Assembly: GCA_029216955.1 (NCBI GenBank)
Contig: JANAVB010012077.1
Location: 29,293 to 93,292 of the forward strand
Reading direction: 5' to 3'
Length of the DNA: 64,000 bases
DNA from: Iris pallida
Lineage: Eukaryota; Streptophyta; Magnoliopsida; Asparagales; Iridaceae
The notes below the pieces were generated by a model that did not search any database, was not told the DNA's origin, and saw only the letters and a program-made list of their open reading frames with translations. Shown in pieces: positions 1 through 11,381 of this stretch. The position numbers and the translations under genes were made by a program. Numbering within the stretch: position 1 is the stretch's first letter; every line of letters starts with the position of its first letter.

Positions 1-1
1 A

Positions 2-830
2 TGCTCAAACTGCTCCACTGCCAATAAAATCTCCAGGTGGAGCCCCTGCTGGAACTGCTGGACTCTGTCGAACTCGGTCGCTACTAAGGTGGGAGAAAAT
101 CGACTAAGCCTAGAAAACTCGGTCGCATATCCGTCGACTGTCCTGCCATCTGCTTCAGATTGGTGAACCTCGTCTGTAGATCGTACCGAGCTACAATATC
201 GAAGTACTTGGTCTGGAATATCACACGAAATAATGTCTATGCAACAGGTTCCACTAATCCAACGGCCTGCGCCGCCCACCAGCTGCGGGCAAGATCCAAT
301 AACTGTAGGCGTACTACCGCCACCTTCTCATTCTCGGGCGTCTTCGCCGCTTCTAGAATCACTTCTGTATCCTGCAGCCAAGCATCTGCGGCAATAGCAT
401 CTTCGCTACCATCGAAGAAGGAAGGGTTCAAACGCTTGAAGCTGTTGGCTGCCTGGTTCCCTTGATGACCACCTCTGTTCAAAGCATCTTGTACTGCCTG
501 GTGCAGGGTGTCGCCCCGTTCTTGAGATACTAGCAATGTCCTGATGAGACCCACCAAGGTGCTATCATCAAGCTCTACAGGCTGGATTAGCTGAACTGGT
601 GGCTCTTGACCCCCAGTAGGTATGACTCTGGAGGCTACTCCTGAATGCTGGGCTTGATCTCCAGGTTGCTGCTGGCCCACGGGAGGTGCTCTGCCTTGCC
701 GATCGGTAGGACCAGGAACAATACCGTTGAAGAAGATGACACAAGGAACAATAAGGAAGGACCAGGACAGATCAAAGATAAAAGCATGTAACCAGGTCAA
801 GATTTTCAGGGATTTAGAGGATATGAGCAA
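2..830 (-). pseudogene. Gag-like fragment of element 1 (Retrotrans_gag type)
   Basis: The minus strand encodes a gag-like protein. A frame open from 830 to 237 contains a Gln/Pro/Gly-rich N-terminal part and then a core with FFDGSEDAIAADAWLQD and LARSWWAA. This is the usual pattern of plant Ty3/gypsy capsid domains: a short acidic/aromatic block, then a WW pair after a run of helices. Beyond the stop near 237 the similarity continues towards position 1, with a GYATEFSRLSRFSP block like the second half of the gag core. At least one in-frame stop therefore breaks the gene. The start at 830 is simply the first Met. Capsid proteins of this family package element RNA into cytoplasmic particles. 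This copy is truncated by the window edge. Confidence 0.75.
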
Positions 831-894
831 AGAACAAAGGAAAGTGATGATTGAGACATCTATTCGGTAAACCCTTATATATCTTGATTCACAA

Positions 895-913
895 GACCTG
901 CATGGGCCACCAC
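895..913 (-). other. Conserved block just inside the LTR of element 1 (primer-binding neighbourhood)
   Basis: Read on the minus strand, a few bases inside the LTR edge, the sequence is GTGGTGGCCCATGCAGGTC. The same 19 bases occur at the matching position of element C (27516-27534). The first bases after the LTR (TGGTTTAAG on minus) sit where a tRNA primer-binding site belongs, but they do not match the common initiator-Met site. Confidence 0.55.
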
Positions 914-921
914 TTAAACCA

Positions 922-2086
922 TGTAATCCCCCAGAACTAGAATACTAGAGAGCGGGGGCATATATAGCCAGCTACGTATATTGAAATAGATTCCACCTAG
1001 CTATACGGTCATGGCTGTCTAGATACATGAGGGTTTAACTACAAGCCATCAGTCTCTTATGGTCATGAACAAGCCTATTGTCTTAATCTCATACAAGAAA
1101 TAGTAGCTACAAGATGTTAGAGCTTCAAATATACAATAGTAAGGTGTCTCATACATTACATATTTAGATAATCATGAAGCTAGTCATACAAAATGTGAAG
1201 ACTAGCAAGAGTTTCAGTCATACATGATCAACCCTAGGATTTGTTAATCATGCTATAGCCCATAGGCAGACAGTAAGAAAGGTGCAATACGAGCTAACAC
1301 GTGCTCGTCGGCTAAACGCCTCAAAAGAATATTTTTTATAATAAAATGGAAGAACAAAAGGGAAACCCACTCGTTGCCTTGGTTATACCGGGTGGTCACC
1401 ATTTGGCTGGAAGGTAGGGAGATCCTTTGGAGGTACTCCGGTATCTGGCCATACAAAACCAGCTGGGTCAAATCCCAGAAAGAGCAAGTGCCACAAAGGA
1501 GGCTTCACTTAAGAACGAAAACCAGCAATTAGCATAAAACATAATTATACAATAAAACTGGAGATATAGAAAATTATGATGACATACGATATGATAACCA
1601 TAGGATTATTTCGATAACCAAGTTACAACACTTAAACCAAACAAGGACCGGGGTTGTAACCCTTCATCTGAACAAAACTTGGTTTCTACCATTTATCGAT
1701 AAAGTAAAGCACAAGCAATCAGGACAAGACTAGACTGAGTTAGACTCCATCCAATCAATCACGGCCAAGCAATAAGTACGGCTTGATACTTTAACTAGCT
1801 AGGGTTATCACAGGCCTAGTTACTAGCAAGATGCAATGAGATATTCCAATAGCCACAAGCCCTGCAGACCATCCAGGTTATCCAGGTCGAATATCCGTTC
1901 ATGAAGGGTGCAACACATGACAGTGTGCCGAAAATGTGCCTTACTCGTCGCAGGCTATAAGTCCACTTGCGCGCCTAGATAACGGGATTGCCTGTAGCTG
2001 GAAAATCTCTTCATGACTACTTGGTTATTCTACTTATTAGCCTTAGTCAATTTCAGTATGTACCCCTGACAGTGGTACTCAGGGGT
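922..2086 (-). repeat. LTR of element 1, left segment
   Basis: This half of the LTR runs from the internal border (TGTAATCCCCCAG on plus) to the CACTA-1 insertion site. It matches 42727-43047 and then 47299 to about 48230 of the solo LTR, including the stretches around CTCAAAAGAATA and CAATCACGGCCAAGCAA. There is no supported gene; the short ORFs here differ between the two copies. Confidence 0.85.
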
Positions 2087-2116
2087 CACTACAAGAAAAA
2101 ACCCCTTTTACAACGT
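2087..2116 (+). repeat. CACTA-1 left terminal inverted repeat
   Basis: Starts CACTACAAGAAAAAACCCC and pairs imperfectly over about 30 bases with the reverse complement of 12949-12978. The first 13 bases are shared with CACTA-3 at 56193. Confidence 0.9.
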
Positions 2117-2640
2117 TCCATCTACAACACTTCCTAAAAATATTGTAAATATGGAGGGTCTTTTACAACCTTTATTGTAAAAACGTTATGAAATACAGGT
2201 GCAAACAACGTTTTATATTCAAACGTTAAGGCTTCTACAATGGTTATTCACAAAAGTTGTGTATTATTGTCTTCAACAACATTTTATTAACATTGTAACA
2301 TTTATTGATTTTGACCACGTTTATTTAATGTTGTTGAAATTATTAATTTTGACAATGTATTTAAAACATTGTAAAAGTGTCATGTTCAACAATGTTTATC
2401 AACTGTTGTAAATACTTTATGTTTCACGATATTTGTTCGTTGTTGTAAAAATAATTTTATTTTACCACTTTATATAAATGTTGCGTATGTAATGTCATTT
2501 TACAATGATTAAGAAACGTTGCAAAAAAGTATTGAACAACTTTTATAAAATGTTGTAAAAGATGTGTATTTTATGATGTTTAGACAATGTTGTAAATTTA
2601 TCTTTAAAATGTTGGTAGGATGATAATATTTGAAATATTG
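2117..2640. repeat. CACTA-1 left subterminal repeat array
   Basis: Many copies of a short motif around TTGTAAAA/TTTTACAA with AACGTT occur in both orientations over about 500 bases. Such arrays are the presumed transposase-binding sites of CACTA elements. The ORF at 2199-2411 is a by-product of these repeats and is not a gene. Confidence 0.8.
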
Positions 2641-3147
2641 TTCTTATTAGGTCGACATCTCACTTGGTAGCAGCTTTAGATTAAATGGATATGTCACATG
2701 CTGAAACCCATCCCTTCCACGGTTTCGAAAAGACAAGCCTATTGTATCAGTTTCTTGCACAATCCCTTTCACGGCTTCTTGCTCATCCTAATCTTCATTC
2801 TTGTAAAAAATCATGACAACTCCACCTCAATTTTACTCTATAAAATGCTGCTTTAACTTAGGCTATGTCATATATTCAATTGATAAATTAAAGGATTGGA
2901 TATTTTAGTCTTATCAGTTTATTCAATTTCCTTTTTGAGTTCTTTTTAAGATCTTATAAGAAAATCAACTGAATTATATCATGATTTTTTTTAAAGATAA
3001 CTAAGAAATTTGTTCTGAAACAACTTTGGAATTTTAGCAGACATGATATATCTTTTCTTTTTGTAATAGATTGATTGTTCTAATATTCCTATAGCTGATC
3101 CAACATGATACAATATATTGTTCATTACACAAGGTGGTATTTACTTG
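2641..3147. other. CACTA-1 interior, no gene recognised
   Basis: AT-rich sequence between the subterminal repeats and a small inserted element. I see no coding region, RNA gene or repeat family that I can name. Confidence 0.5.
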
Positions 3148-3672
3148 GGGTGAAATTGCGGTTTATTCGGTTTCAACCGACCCGAAATACTCAAAACAGA
3201 ATAAACTAAAATTCTAAAAATCTAAAACCGGAACATAACCGAAAGTAGCCAAAACAAAAACCGAACCAAACCGAACCGAATAATCAAATTGGTTTATTTG
3301 ATTTATTCGGTTAGAATATTTATATTGTTTAATGGATTTGGTCCAATGTTGTCATCATCATGTTTAAATTATATTAAAAATTATAATTTCTATACACATT
3401 TGTTACATTTAAAAGTTGCGTTCAAAGTTGAACTAGTTGTTAAATTATCAAAGTTGGACGTCAAAATATATACATAAAATTATTAAATCACAAAGTATTC
3501 ATTAAATTGAGAGAATTTTCATAATTATATAATTCTTCTTCGGTTTTGGCCCAAAACCGATTAAGAAATTTTAGTGTTTTCAAAATCAAACATTTTTTTA
3601 AAACGGAATCGAATCTTTTATTCGGTTCGGTTAAGTTCAATTTTTGGCCCAAAACTTAATAATGCTCACCCC
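3148..3672. mobile_element. hAT-like miniature element (about 0.5 kb) nested in CACTA-1
   Basis: The ends are GGGTGAAATTGCGGTTTATT on the left and, inverted, GGGTGAGCATTATT on the right. Just inside are runs of CGGTTTATTCGGTT and TTCGGTTCGGTT, a pattern common at plant hAT non-autonomous elements. Both sides are flanked by TACTTG (3142-3147 and 3673-3678), which would be the 3' six bases of a decayed 8-bp TSD. There is no transposase; the 62-residue ORF inside is AT-rich and unlikely to be real. Confidence 0.55.
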
Positions 3673-3989
3673 TACTTGTTACCCTTGTAATTTCAACAAA
3701 TGATAACTAACAATCCAACATCTTTTCCTTATGATACAATTGAAGCCTATTGAAATGCCAGTTGGTATTGAAGCAACAACATTTGACTACATGTACATGT
3801 ACAATTTTACATTATGTCTGTACTATCATTTTTTCCATGGAATATTATGTACAAATTCCAGCAATAGCTGAAAGGCGAGCATAAAATCGTATTGTGTTTT
3901 AGCGTCTCCTCTTTCTTTCGTCTATGTATTAATCCAAATTCCAACTCATATTCATATCTAAATTCGAATCCAAGATCGAACACAACTGG

Positions 3990-4400
3990 TCTTAAATCTT
4001 CTACTATATAATGCGGCTTAGAAAATGCTCAAAAGTGAGTCGTCCAAATCGTATGTATATCATCAACCATTTAATTTAAAAAAATAAGTGAATTTTAACT
4101 TTTCTTTTTTACTTATGCTTAACCGATTCTCTTTTATTTATATATATCTCCATAATAAAGTATAATTAAAATATAACTAAATAAATATATATGTAATAAA
4201 TCTTCATTCAAATACAATTATATATGTAATAAATATTAGTTCAAATGCATTTAAATATTTAAATTATTAATTCGTCTTAGAAACGACTTCTCTCTAGTAA
4301 TATAAAGGGGCTTCAAAACAGCTCCAAATTAAGCCGCCTAAGCCGTGTATATCAACCATTAAATTTTTTTAAAAATAGAAAATAAAAGTTCAGAATTAAC
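3990..4400. repeat. Two diverged copies of a CTACTATATAA...GGCTT repeat (Helitron-end-like)
   Basis: Segments near 4003-4075 and 4297-4370 align: both have TCTA(C/G)TA(A)TATAA, a GGCTT block, an AAGCCG/GTCG block and then TATATCA(TCA)ACCATT. The leading TC and CTACTATATAA resemble 5' ends of plant Helitrons, but no matching 3' hairpin and CTAR end was found. It may simply be a local duplication. Confidence 0.35.
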
Positions 4401-5130
4401 TATCTTTCTTATCTTCTGTGGATAATCGAACCCTCTCCCCTCATGTAAAAAATTAAAAACCACCGATACTATAATACATTTAAAATTAAAATTATGTTTA
4501 AACTAATTATATAATATTATCTAATTAAATACATATCCAGAATTTAAAAAAATAATCATAACAAATCATATTAAAATATATTAAAATTAAATATTCTATA
4601 TAATTTAAAATTTTATATACTTTATTAATAATATCGTTGATTTTTTTGATACATGACTAGTAAATATTTAAAGTAAATACTAATAAATCTTAACAAAATT
4701 CAAATATATTTAAATATTTATATTACAAATATATTTAAAATTTTATAAATATTTAAAGATACAAATATATTTAAATTATTAGTTCAGCTTACCAATAATA
4801 TGTAATAAATTTTAATTCAAATATTTTTAAATATTTAAATTATTTTTTAGTAAAAGTAAATTATTTTACATGGAAAGAAATTTAGTAGTTATATATATAA
4901 GGTCCTTACAAATCTTTTCTTGTACATAAAAAGAAATTACAAAAAGCTATATAATATCTTCCAAATATCAGCAAACCCAAAAATAATTCTTCTAGAGTTT
5001 CCTCCGGTCCCTTCCCCTTAAAATTTGTCCTCCCCCGATCCCCACAATCCCGTGCGGGCTCCTCCAAAAAAAAAAAAAAAAAAAAAATTCCTCCACAGTT
5101 TCCCCCTTCCCCCCTCAAATTTTTTTCTTC
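4400..5130. other. Very AT-rich stretch followed by a homopolymer/pyrimidine block
   Basis: From 4400 to 4900 the sequence is dominated by A/T words with no open frame. From 5050 to 5130 there is a long A run (about 5066-5087) next to C/T-rich sequence. A minus-strand ORF here exists only because the A run reads as poly-Phe. It may be upstream promoter sequence of the leader described at 5149. Confidence 0.4.
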
Positions 5131-5148
5131 CCCCGCCGTTTTCACCCG

Positions 5149-5240
5149 CTCAATAAATAGAGGACGACTCGTCTCTATTTCTCTCTCACACGCATTCTTC
5201 TTTTCTTCTCTCTCATTCTATTACAGGTATCTCTCTCGAT
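5149..5240 (+). promoter_or_regulatory. Promoter and spliced-leader-like block in CACTA-1
   Basis: AATAAATAG at 5152-5160 could serve as a TATA box. It is followed by a CT-rich leader (5161-5226, many CTCTCT and TTCTTC words) and then CAG|GTATCT, a plausible 5' splice site at 5227. This looks like the 5' end of a plant gene (promoter, untranslated first exon, intron start). It could drive a chimeric transcript into the captured fragments downstream. No start codon or protein is tied to it. Confidence 0.35.
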
Positions 5241-6380
5241 AATAACTCATGTCTTCTTAATTATGCCTTTTTATTTAGGGTTTTATAGTGATTTTCAATT
5301 TGTGAGAAATTATTTAGGGTTTTATAGTGAGTTATTTTTATTTTTGATTTTATAGGGCCTCCAGAGAAACCCACAACTGCACCTCCATGGTATTTTTATT
5401 TCTGGATTTCGTTATCTTCTAGAATTTCTTCTTAAATCTGAGATTTTTATTTTTATTTTTGGTTTACTTATTGTTGTATGTATCATGAATTAAAGAGCAA
5501 TTGCCATGGCTCTGTTTGATCTGTACAAAATCTCCTTTATTATGATTGTTTATTTTACTATGGCTGTCGTTAATATTATCTTTACTATGGCTTATGTTAT
5601 TTTATTCACTACTAGAGTTAGTATATCCAAAAGGTATAGTGGTTGACAAATGGTATAAGTGCTGACTGATGATTGCCGGAAGGAAATCATGGAAATGACA
5701 ATCTCATGATGCAAGTAGCCAATGGCTTTGCAAACGATGTTGCGCAATGCTCAGTTCATCAAGGAGTCTAGAATATCGATTTCTACAAAGATTTGAATAT
5801 TTATGATTGGGAGTATAATATGAAAGATTGCATATAGAAAATTTATCAAAAATATAAAAGAAATTTATGGATGATAAGCCCACAATGTGAGGACAAAACA
5901 TGATTATGGGCTATCAAGGACAACAGAAAAGTTGAGAGTATCAATTTTTCGTAGGAAGTAATGAAATTTTTTCGTAGGAATCAAGCCTTTTTATTCTTGT
6001 TGTTTACATCCATTTTAATTTTATTGTTACCACTTACCATATGATTATTTCTTGTATATCAGAGAATATGAGTAACTGTAGAAATTTCTATTGATATGCT
6101 TGTTTAAGTTTATCATATTTAATTTGCTAAGCTTATACTACTACTGAGTTCTGACTCATTCTCTTCTACAGGTAGCATTGGACATTGACTACCATGTACA
6201 AGGATAGAGGTTTTAGGCCATGAAATCTAGGCTAACCAAAAAAATTTAGTCACCCAAACTAATATTTAGTGACTAAAAAATTACTCTTGTCATCTAAAGT
6301 CCTCAGAATTTACAAAAATAATTGTGAACTCTCTAACAACTATTAATTAGTTTGGGCGAGAACTAAGACAGACTAGAAAA
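5241..6380. other. CACTA-1 interior, intron-like, no gene recognised
   Basis: T-rich sequence with intron-like composition. Possible small untranslated exons lie near 5359-5395 and 6175-6235, each preceded by an AG, but neither encodes anything I recognise. No RNA gene was seen. Confidence 0.4.
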
Positions 6381-6389
6381 AATAGTCTC

Positions 6390-6700
6390 ACCTAAAGTAG
6401 AGGAAAATACTAAATTTAAGACGACTAAATAAAATATTCTCGCCTAAAGTAACTGTTTCTTGCCTAAAGTATGGGGATACTAAATTTAAGGCAACTAAAA
6501 AAGTATTCTTGTCTAAAGTAGAGGGGAATACTAAATTTAAGACGACTAAAAAAATATTCTCGTCTAAAGTAGAGGGAATTACTAAATTTAAGACGACTAA
6601 AAAAATATTCTCGTGAGAGTTTCTCGCTAAAATATGAAAATACTAAATTTAATATGACTAAAAAATGTTCTCGCCTAAAGCAAGGAGAAGAGTAAATTTT
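6390..6700. repeat. Tandem repeat of about 60 bp
   Basis: Four to five imperfect units, each built from ACTAAATTTAAGACGACTAA, an A run, then TATTCTCG and CCTAAAGTAGAGG. The words also occur inverted at 6236-6330 (TTTAGTGACTAAAAAAT and GTCATCTAAAGTCC). The array could therefore be the subterminal part of a small nested DNA transposon. Confidence 0.6.
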
Positions 6701-7011
6701 CTACCAAAATTAAATTTAGGTAATATATGAAAATTAGTCACCGCCTACCCAAAAATATATTGTTTTTAAACTAAAACTTAAAAGGAAAAAAAATAGAGAG
6801 TACATGATATGTGGAATATTTTCCTTTTAAACTAAAACTTTTATATTGTGAATACTCTAAAAATATAGCAAAATTCACTTTTTGTTTCCCTCCCAATTAT
6901 TCCCTCCCTAAATTAAAACCCTTTTGTTTTTTCTTTCCCTCTCTCAAGTCTCGACTCTCGACCAACAATTTGATAGACCGATAACCCAAAATCCACGGCC
7001 ACATCAAGCAG

Positions 7012-7246
7012 TTGGATTTCATCAAGAGCAGCCCCCGCGCGCTCACGACCACCCGAGGTACGACCACCTGGAGTTCGCCATCCTCGGGAGGTCCAACGTC
7101 GGGAAGTCCTCCCTCATCAACGCCCTCGTGCGCAGGAAGGAGTTCTCGCTCACTTCCAAGAAGCCCGAAAGACCATGCTCATCAACCACTTCCTCGTCAA
7201 CAGGAGCTGGTACATCGTCGACTTGCCAGGATACGGCTAATCATTA
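7012..7246 (+). pseudogene. engB: EngB/YihA-type GTP-binding protein fragment captured by CACTA-1
   Basis: The plus strand encodes the N-terminal part of a TrmE-Era-EngA-EngB-Septin GTPase of the EngB/YihA family, which works in ribosome assembly (in plants usually in organelles). Visible are DFIKSSPRA, then [20 protein letters not shown] with the P-loop G1 motif GRSNVGKSS, then LTSKKP near the G2 region. After that, in another frame, comes [11 protein letters not shown] with the G3 motif DLPGYG. At least two frameshifts are present: one between SPRA and the P-loop block near 7035-7045, and one in the segment after TSKKP near 7168, where one base seems missing. Translation stops soon after G3, and G4/G5 are absent. 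The fragment is much more GC-rich than its surroundings, consistent with capture from a host gene. Confidence 0.85.
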
Positions 7247-7484
7247 GCCTATGCCCGCCAACTGTTTGTTCTTTTGCTTGTTTCAATATTTACCAAATAT
7301 CAACTTTGTAGAAATTATGTTAGATATGCTATCAAGTTACAAATATGTTTAGGAAAGAAGGAACCAATGCGGCTAGCTAACTTATCCAACAAAATTGAAA
7401 CAAAATTGGAAGAGAGAAATCAAAGGAATGAGATGAAAATGAGATATAAGAGGTTAACCCCATGGCCACTGCTATGTCTCGTGT

Positions 7485-7610
7485 CACCGTCCTCTACGCG
7501 CTTATGAACGACCTCCTCATGAACTTATGCAGGGACCACGGTGGGGTTATCAACGTCCTCTACGCGCTTAGGAACGTCCTCTACGCGCTTATGAACATCC
7601 TCTACCGCTA
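7485..7610 (+). repeat. Short repeat of TCCTCTACGCGCTTATGAAC
   Basis: Three near-identical copies lie at about 7490, 7555 and 7576, with shorter related words between them (CCTCCTCATGAAC, ATCCTCTACC). The 62-residue ORF over this stretch is made of the repeat (LYALMN/LYALRN) and matches no family I know. Confidence 0.6.
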
Positions 7611-7659
7611 TGTCTCCTGTCAACCCATCCAAGCAGCAACTAGTTCATGACGTGCAGCA

Positions 7660-8497
7660 TTATTTCCTATCTCAGGTAGCACATTAGTACATGATATAAA
7701 TTATTTCTTCTCAAATCTCTGTGTTTTCTATAAACTAATCTTGTTTATCCCTTCTATTTGCAAAAGGAACTGGATGGCATGCAGGTCATTATGGACTTCA
7801 TTCTTGGCCAAATAAACAAATTGGTCCATCATTGTCATAAAAACTAGAATATTACTGTTTGGTGGTAAGTACAAAAGGAAGGTAACACATTAGTATATGA
7901 TATTACCGTTTGCATGGTTTGCCATCTCACTATCTAATTTGTGGACAGTTTTTTTCACTATCTTATTTTCTTGCAGTAGATGACTTCATATATGAATTGT
8001 TGGGTACTGCTTGATATGAGAGTGGGTTATTAAATAATTAGTTAATTTATGAGAGGAAATCAAGTCCTGAGTGCTGAATGAAAAGTTTATATGAATTGGT
8101 AATTGAAGAGGTGTAGTACCTGTCTAAAGTAACATTTTAACAGGCATTAGGTCCTAATTTCTCAAATCCTGATCTTAAGGCAATATGGAAATTCTAACCC
8201 AGCCCTTAAAACTGATTTGTTAGCCATTTGGGAAAAGCAACAACATGATTTGGCAGAAAGAATTAATAAGAGTAAGTTGTAAATTCAGTACAATAGCAAT
8301 AGAGGACTAGAAGTGGGTTTCTTATATTTAAATGCTTGTGATTTTTTCTATGAATGAATCACATCACTGAAAGGTACAAAGAACTTCAACCGAGACAACT
8401 AGAACATGACATTATTGCATGTCTTGTGCATGGAATTTTATTGCATCACATTATTGTTTTTTTTTTCTTACTTCTAAGTACCTTTCTATTATATCAG
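7660..8497. other. Intron-like sequence between the two captured gene fragments
   Basis: AT-rich, with no recognisable exon. An ORF at 8354-8596 only runs through the intron end and the short DIS3L2-like exon in the wrong context. The stretch ends in a good 3' splice site (pyrimidine-rich, then ATATCAG at 8491-8497). Confidence 0.5.
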
Positions 8498-11381
8498 GCT
8501 TACTGCACTATTGATTGTGCCCCGGTGGATGTTCTGATAAATGGCGTTGTGGCTCAAAATAGAGCGGTGAGTTTCTTGATGCTTATTGCAGTTTAGATTA
8601 AGGTTGTAACTTGCATGTTACATATTTCTTGTTGAAAATAATACTATCAATAGGGCCTTTGGAAGTTTTGAGTAATTTTCAAGGATGTTGCTATACAAAT
8701 ATGACATTGATTGTGATTGAGAAAATAGTATCAAGTCCTGTGTGATTTTCTAGAAAATCAGATGGGATATTTGTTTAACTGGATAGGACATATATAGTCT
8801 TGATACTGCGTTAGGATGTGACATTCTTGAACTATTTTATAAGCGAATTATGTGTTTGTCAGCTTAAGATTTAACTTTTGAGCCTCCATTCAATGAAGAA
8901 TAAGGTTAACGTCGAGTAGTTTCTGTGCTTGGTAATGTAGAAACAATATTTTGAACCAGGCATTTTGTTTCTAACTTTTTTTTTGTATCATGTGGGCTTT
9001 GACATTCACTCGACTGGTTTGCTAAATCATGTGCTCTATTGTTTCCTTTTGTGGATCAACTTTAAACTGTGATTCTTTTATGTATAAATTTCTTACACTG
9101 TCTGAACCTTCATATCCCATTATCTTTCTAAAGTATATACTTTGTTAATCAATAGTACTTACTTGACCCTTGTGATCTTGTAGATTGAAGGAGACACCGT
9201 TGCTATAGTATTGGATCCTATTGCATGTTGGACCAAGTTAAAAGGATGGAATGCATCTAATACTTCCTTGCTGGCAGATGATACTAATATTATTCCTCAA
9301 GTCGGAGAAGTTGGCAAAAACTGCCCCCAGAAAGAACAGATAGATGCTAACAGCTTGCTTACAGCGAATGGTGTTTATTATAAAAAAAACAGCTGTAGTG
9401 TACGTCTGGAAAACGAAAATGGACATACTGGCAACAAGTTTGATGAACTACATCAGTATACTGCCTCAGAGAATTCAGGTTCTGCCTCTGAGCAAGGAGA
9501 AGCTTCTAGAGCATTAGGGAGGATAATTTCCATGATGAATTCTTGTCCATCAAAACGTCCAACAGGAAGAGTTGTAGCAATAATTAAAAAGTCTCCTCGC
9601 CGCCAAGCAGTTATTGGTTTTCTTACTGCTAAGGGAGAAGGGCATTTGAGGCAGAACACCGAGCATTTTATGAAGAAAGCCCAGCATAAAATTTTAGTGT
9701 CAGGAGAGGATTACTTGCAGTTGTTACCCAAGGATCCAAAATTCCCAAATTGTTAGTCAATTTCAGGAATCTTCCAGAATCTGCAAAGGAAAGGGTGGTT
9801 AGTGGTGATGAGACTATTGAAAGGGAATTAGTTGCTGCACAGATAGATGAATGGAGTGATGAAAGCCATATCCCTCTGGCTCATGCCATTCATATTTTGG
9901 GGAGGGGAGGAGAAATCGAACCACAGATAGCTGCCATTCTGTTTGAGAATGCAATTTGTGCTGCTAATTTTTCTCCCGAGTCATTAGCTTGCGTTTCAGA
10001 TTTACCATGGGAGGTTACTGTTAAGGAATTTGAAACGAGAAAAGATTTTAGAAACATATGCACATTTACAATTGACCCATCTACTGCTATTGATCTTGAT
10101 GATGCTTTATCCATCGAAGAAATTGTATCTGATGAAGTATTCCGAATTGGGGTTCACATTGCGGATGCTTCATATTTTGTTCTTCCAGAAACAGCTTTAG
10201 ATACTGAAGCCCAAATCAGATCTACAAGTGTTTATATACTACAGCACAAAATTCCAATGTTGCCTCCACAACTTTATGAAGAATTAGGCTCACTTCTGCC
10301 AGGGAAAGATAAGCTTGCTTTGTCAGTTACCTGGGATATCGGTCGTTCTGGAAATATTGTTGCTCGTTGGATTGGCCGATCTATCATCCGTTCTTGCTGC
10401 AAATTGTCGTATGATATTGTGCAGGAGATTATTGCCGGATCATTGGATGCTAATCAACTTAATTCCTCTACAAGTCCAATTCCTCAATTACACTGCCTCT
10501 TTAAGTGGGAGGATATATTTAGGTCTCTTAGAAGCCTATATGCGGTCTCTATGAGCTTGAGGAGAAATAGGTTCAAGGATGGAGCTCTTTGGCTGGAAAG
10601 TTCTAAGCTTGTTTTTTTGTTTGATGAGTTTGGAACACCGTATGACAGTTTCCTTCGTGAGAGGAAGGAGTCATATTCTCTTGTTGAGGAGTTCATGTTA
10701 CTGGCAAACATATCAGTTGCAGAAGTTATATCTGCTGCATTTCCTGACTGTGCATTGTTGCGCAGACATCCTGAACCAAATTTATGGAAGCTCAGAGATT
10801 TTGAAGCATTTTGTAGCAGATACGGTTTTGAGTTGGATACTTCGTCTTCAGGTCAGCTTCACCTCTCACTTTCTAAGATAAGAGAGAAACTTAAGGATGA
10901 TCCTATGTTGTATGATATTCTCGTGTCCTATGCTTCAAAACCCATGCAACCAGCTTCATACTTCTGTACCGAAGATTTGAGAGGTAGGGAAAATGAATGG
11001 GCTCATTATGCTCTGTCAGTTCCCTTATACACGCACTTCACGTCCCCATTGCGAAGGTATCCTGACATACTTGTGCATCGGACATTATGTGCTACTCTTG
11101 ATGCTGAGGGAACATATCTGAATCAAAAGCAGATAAACAACAGTGGAGCATATGGTAGTGAACTTGTAAATGGGTGTTTTACTGGCCTTCTCAATAAAAA
11201 GGCTGTGGAATCTGAAGAAGGTAGGGAAGCTCTAGCAGCTTCTGCATTGAGATTTGGATCTCCTACAAGCAAGGTTCTTACAGACGCTGTTACATATTGC
11301 AACGAAAGAAAAGTTGCTAGTAAGCATGCTGAGGTAGCTGGAGAAAAATTGTATGTTTGGGCTCTTTTGAAGAAGAAAGAG
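8498..11381 (+). pseudogene. DIS3L2: DIS3L2/SOV-type 3'-5' exoribonuclease fragment (RNase II family) captured by CACTA-1
   Basis: The intact family degrades cytoplasmic RNA 3' to 5'. Exon 8498-8566 encodes AYCTIDCAPVDVLINGVVAQ and ends at a GT donor. A second exon starts at 9184 after TTGTAG and reads IEGDTVAIVLDP in phase. The second cold-shock-like region follows (RPTGRVVAIIKKSPRRQAV, then VIGFL). Near 9750 one base is missing from an A run (after DPKFP), which shifts the frame. A 558-codon frame (9750-11426) then holds nearly the whole RNB domain. It includes the acidic metal-binding motif IDPSTAIDLDDALS (residues about 108-121, aspartates retained), FMLLAN, and YTHFTSPLRRYPDILVHR. The exon ends at KKKE|GT (11381). 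The first cold-shock domain and the C-terminal S1 domain are absent, so even without the frameshift the protein would be partial. Introns show DNA-level capture. Confidence 0.9.

Noticed and set aside
4906..5145. 79-codon minus-strand ORF
   Set aside because: Contains a poly-Phe run produced by a long A run; no domain.
8354..8596. 80-codon ORF overlapping the short DIS3L2-like exon
   Set aside because: Most of it is intron sequence with a T run; only 8498-8566 is an exon.
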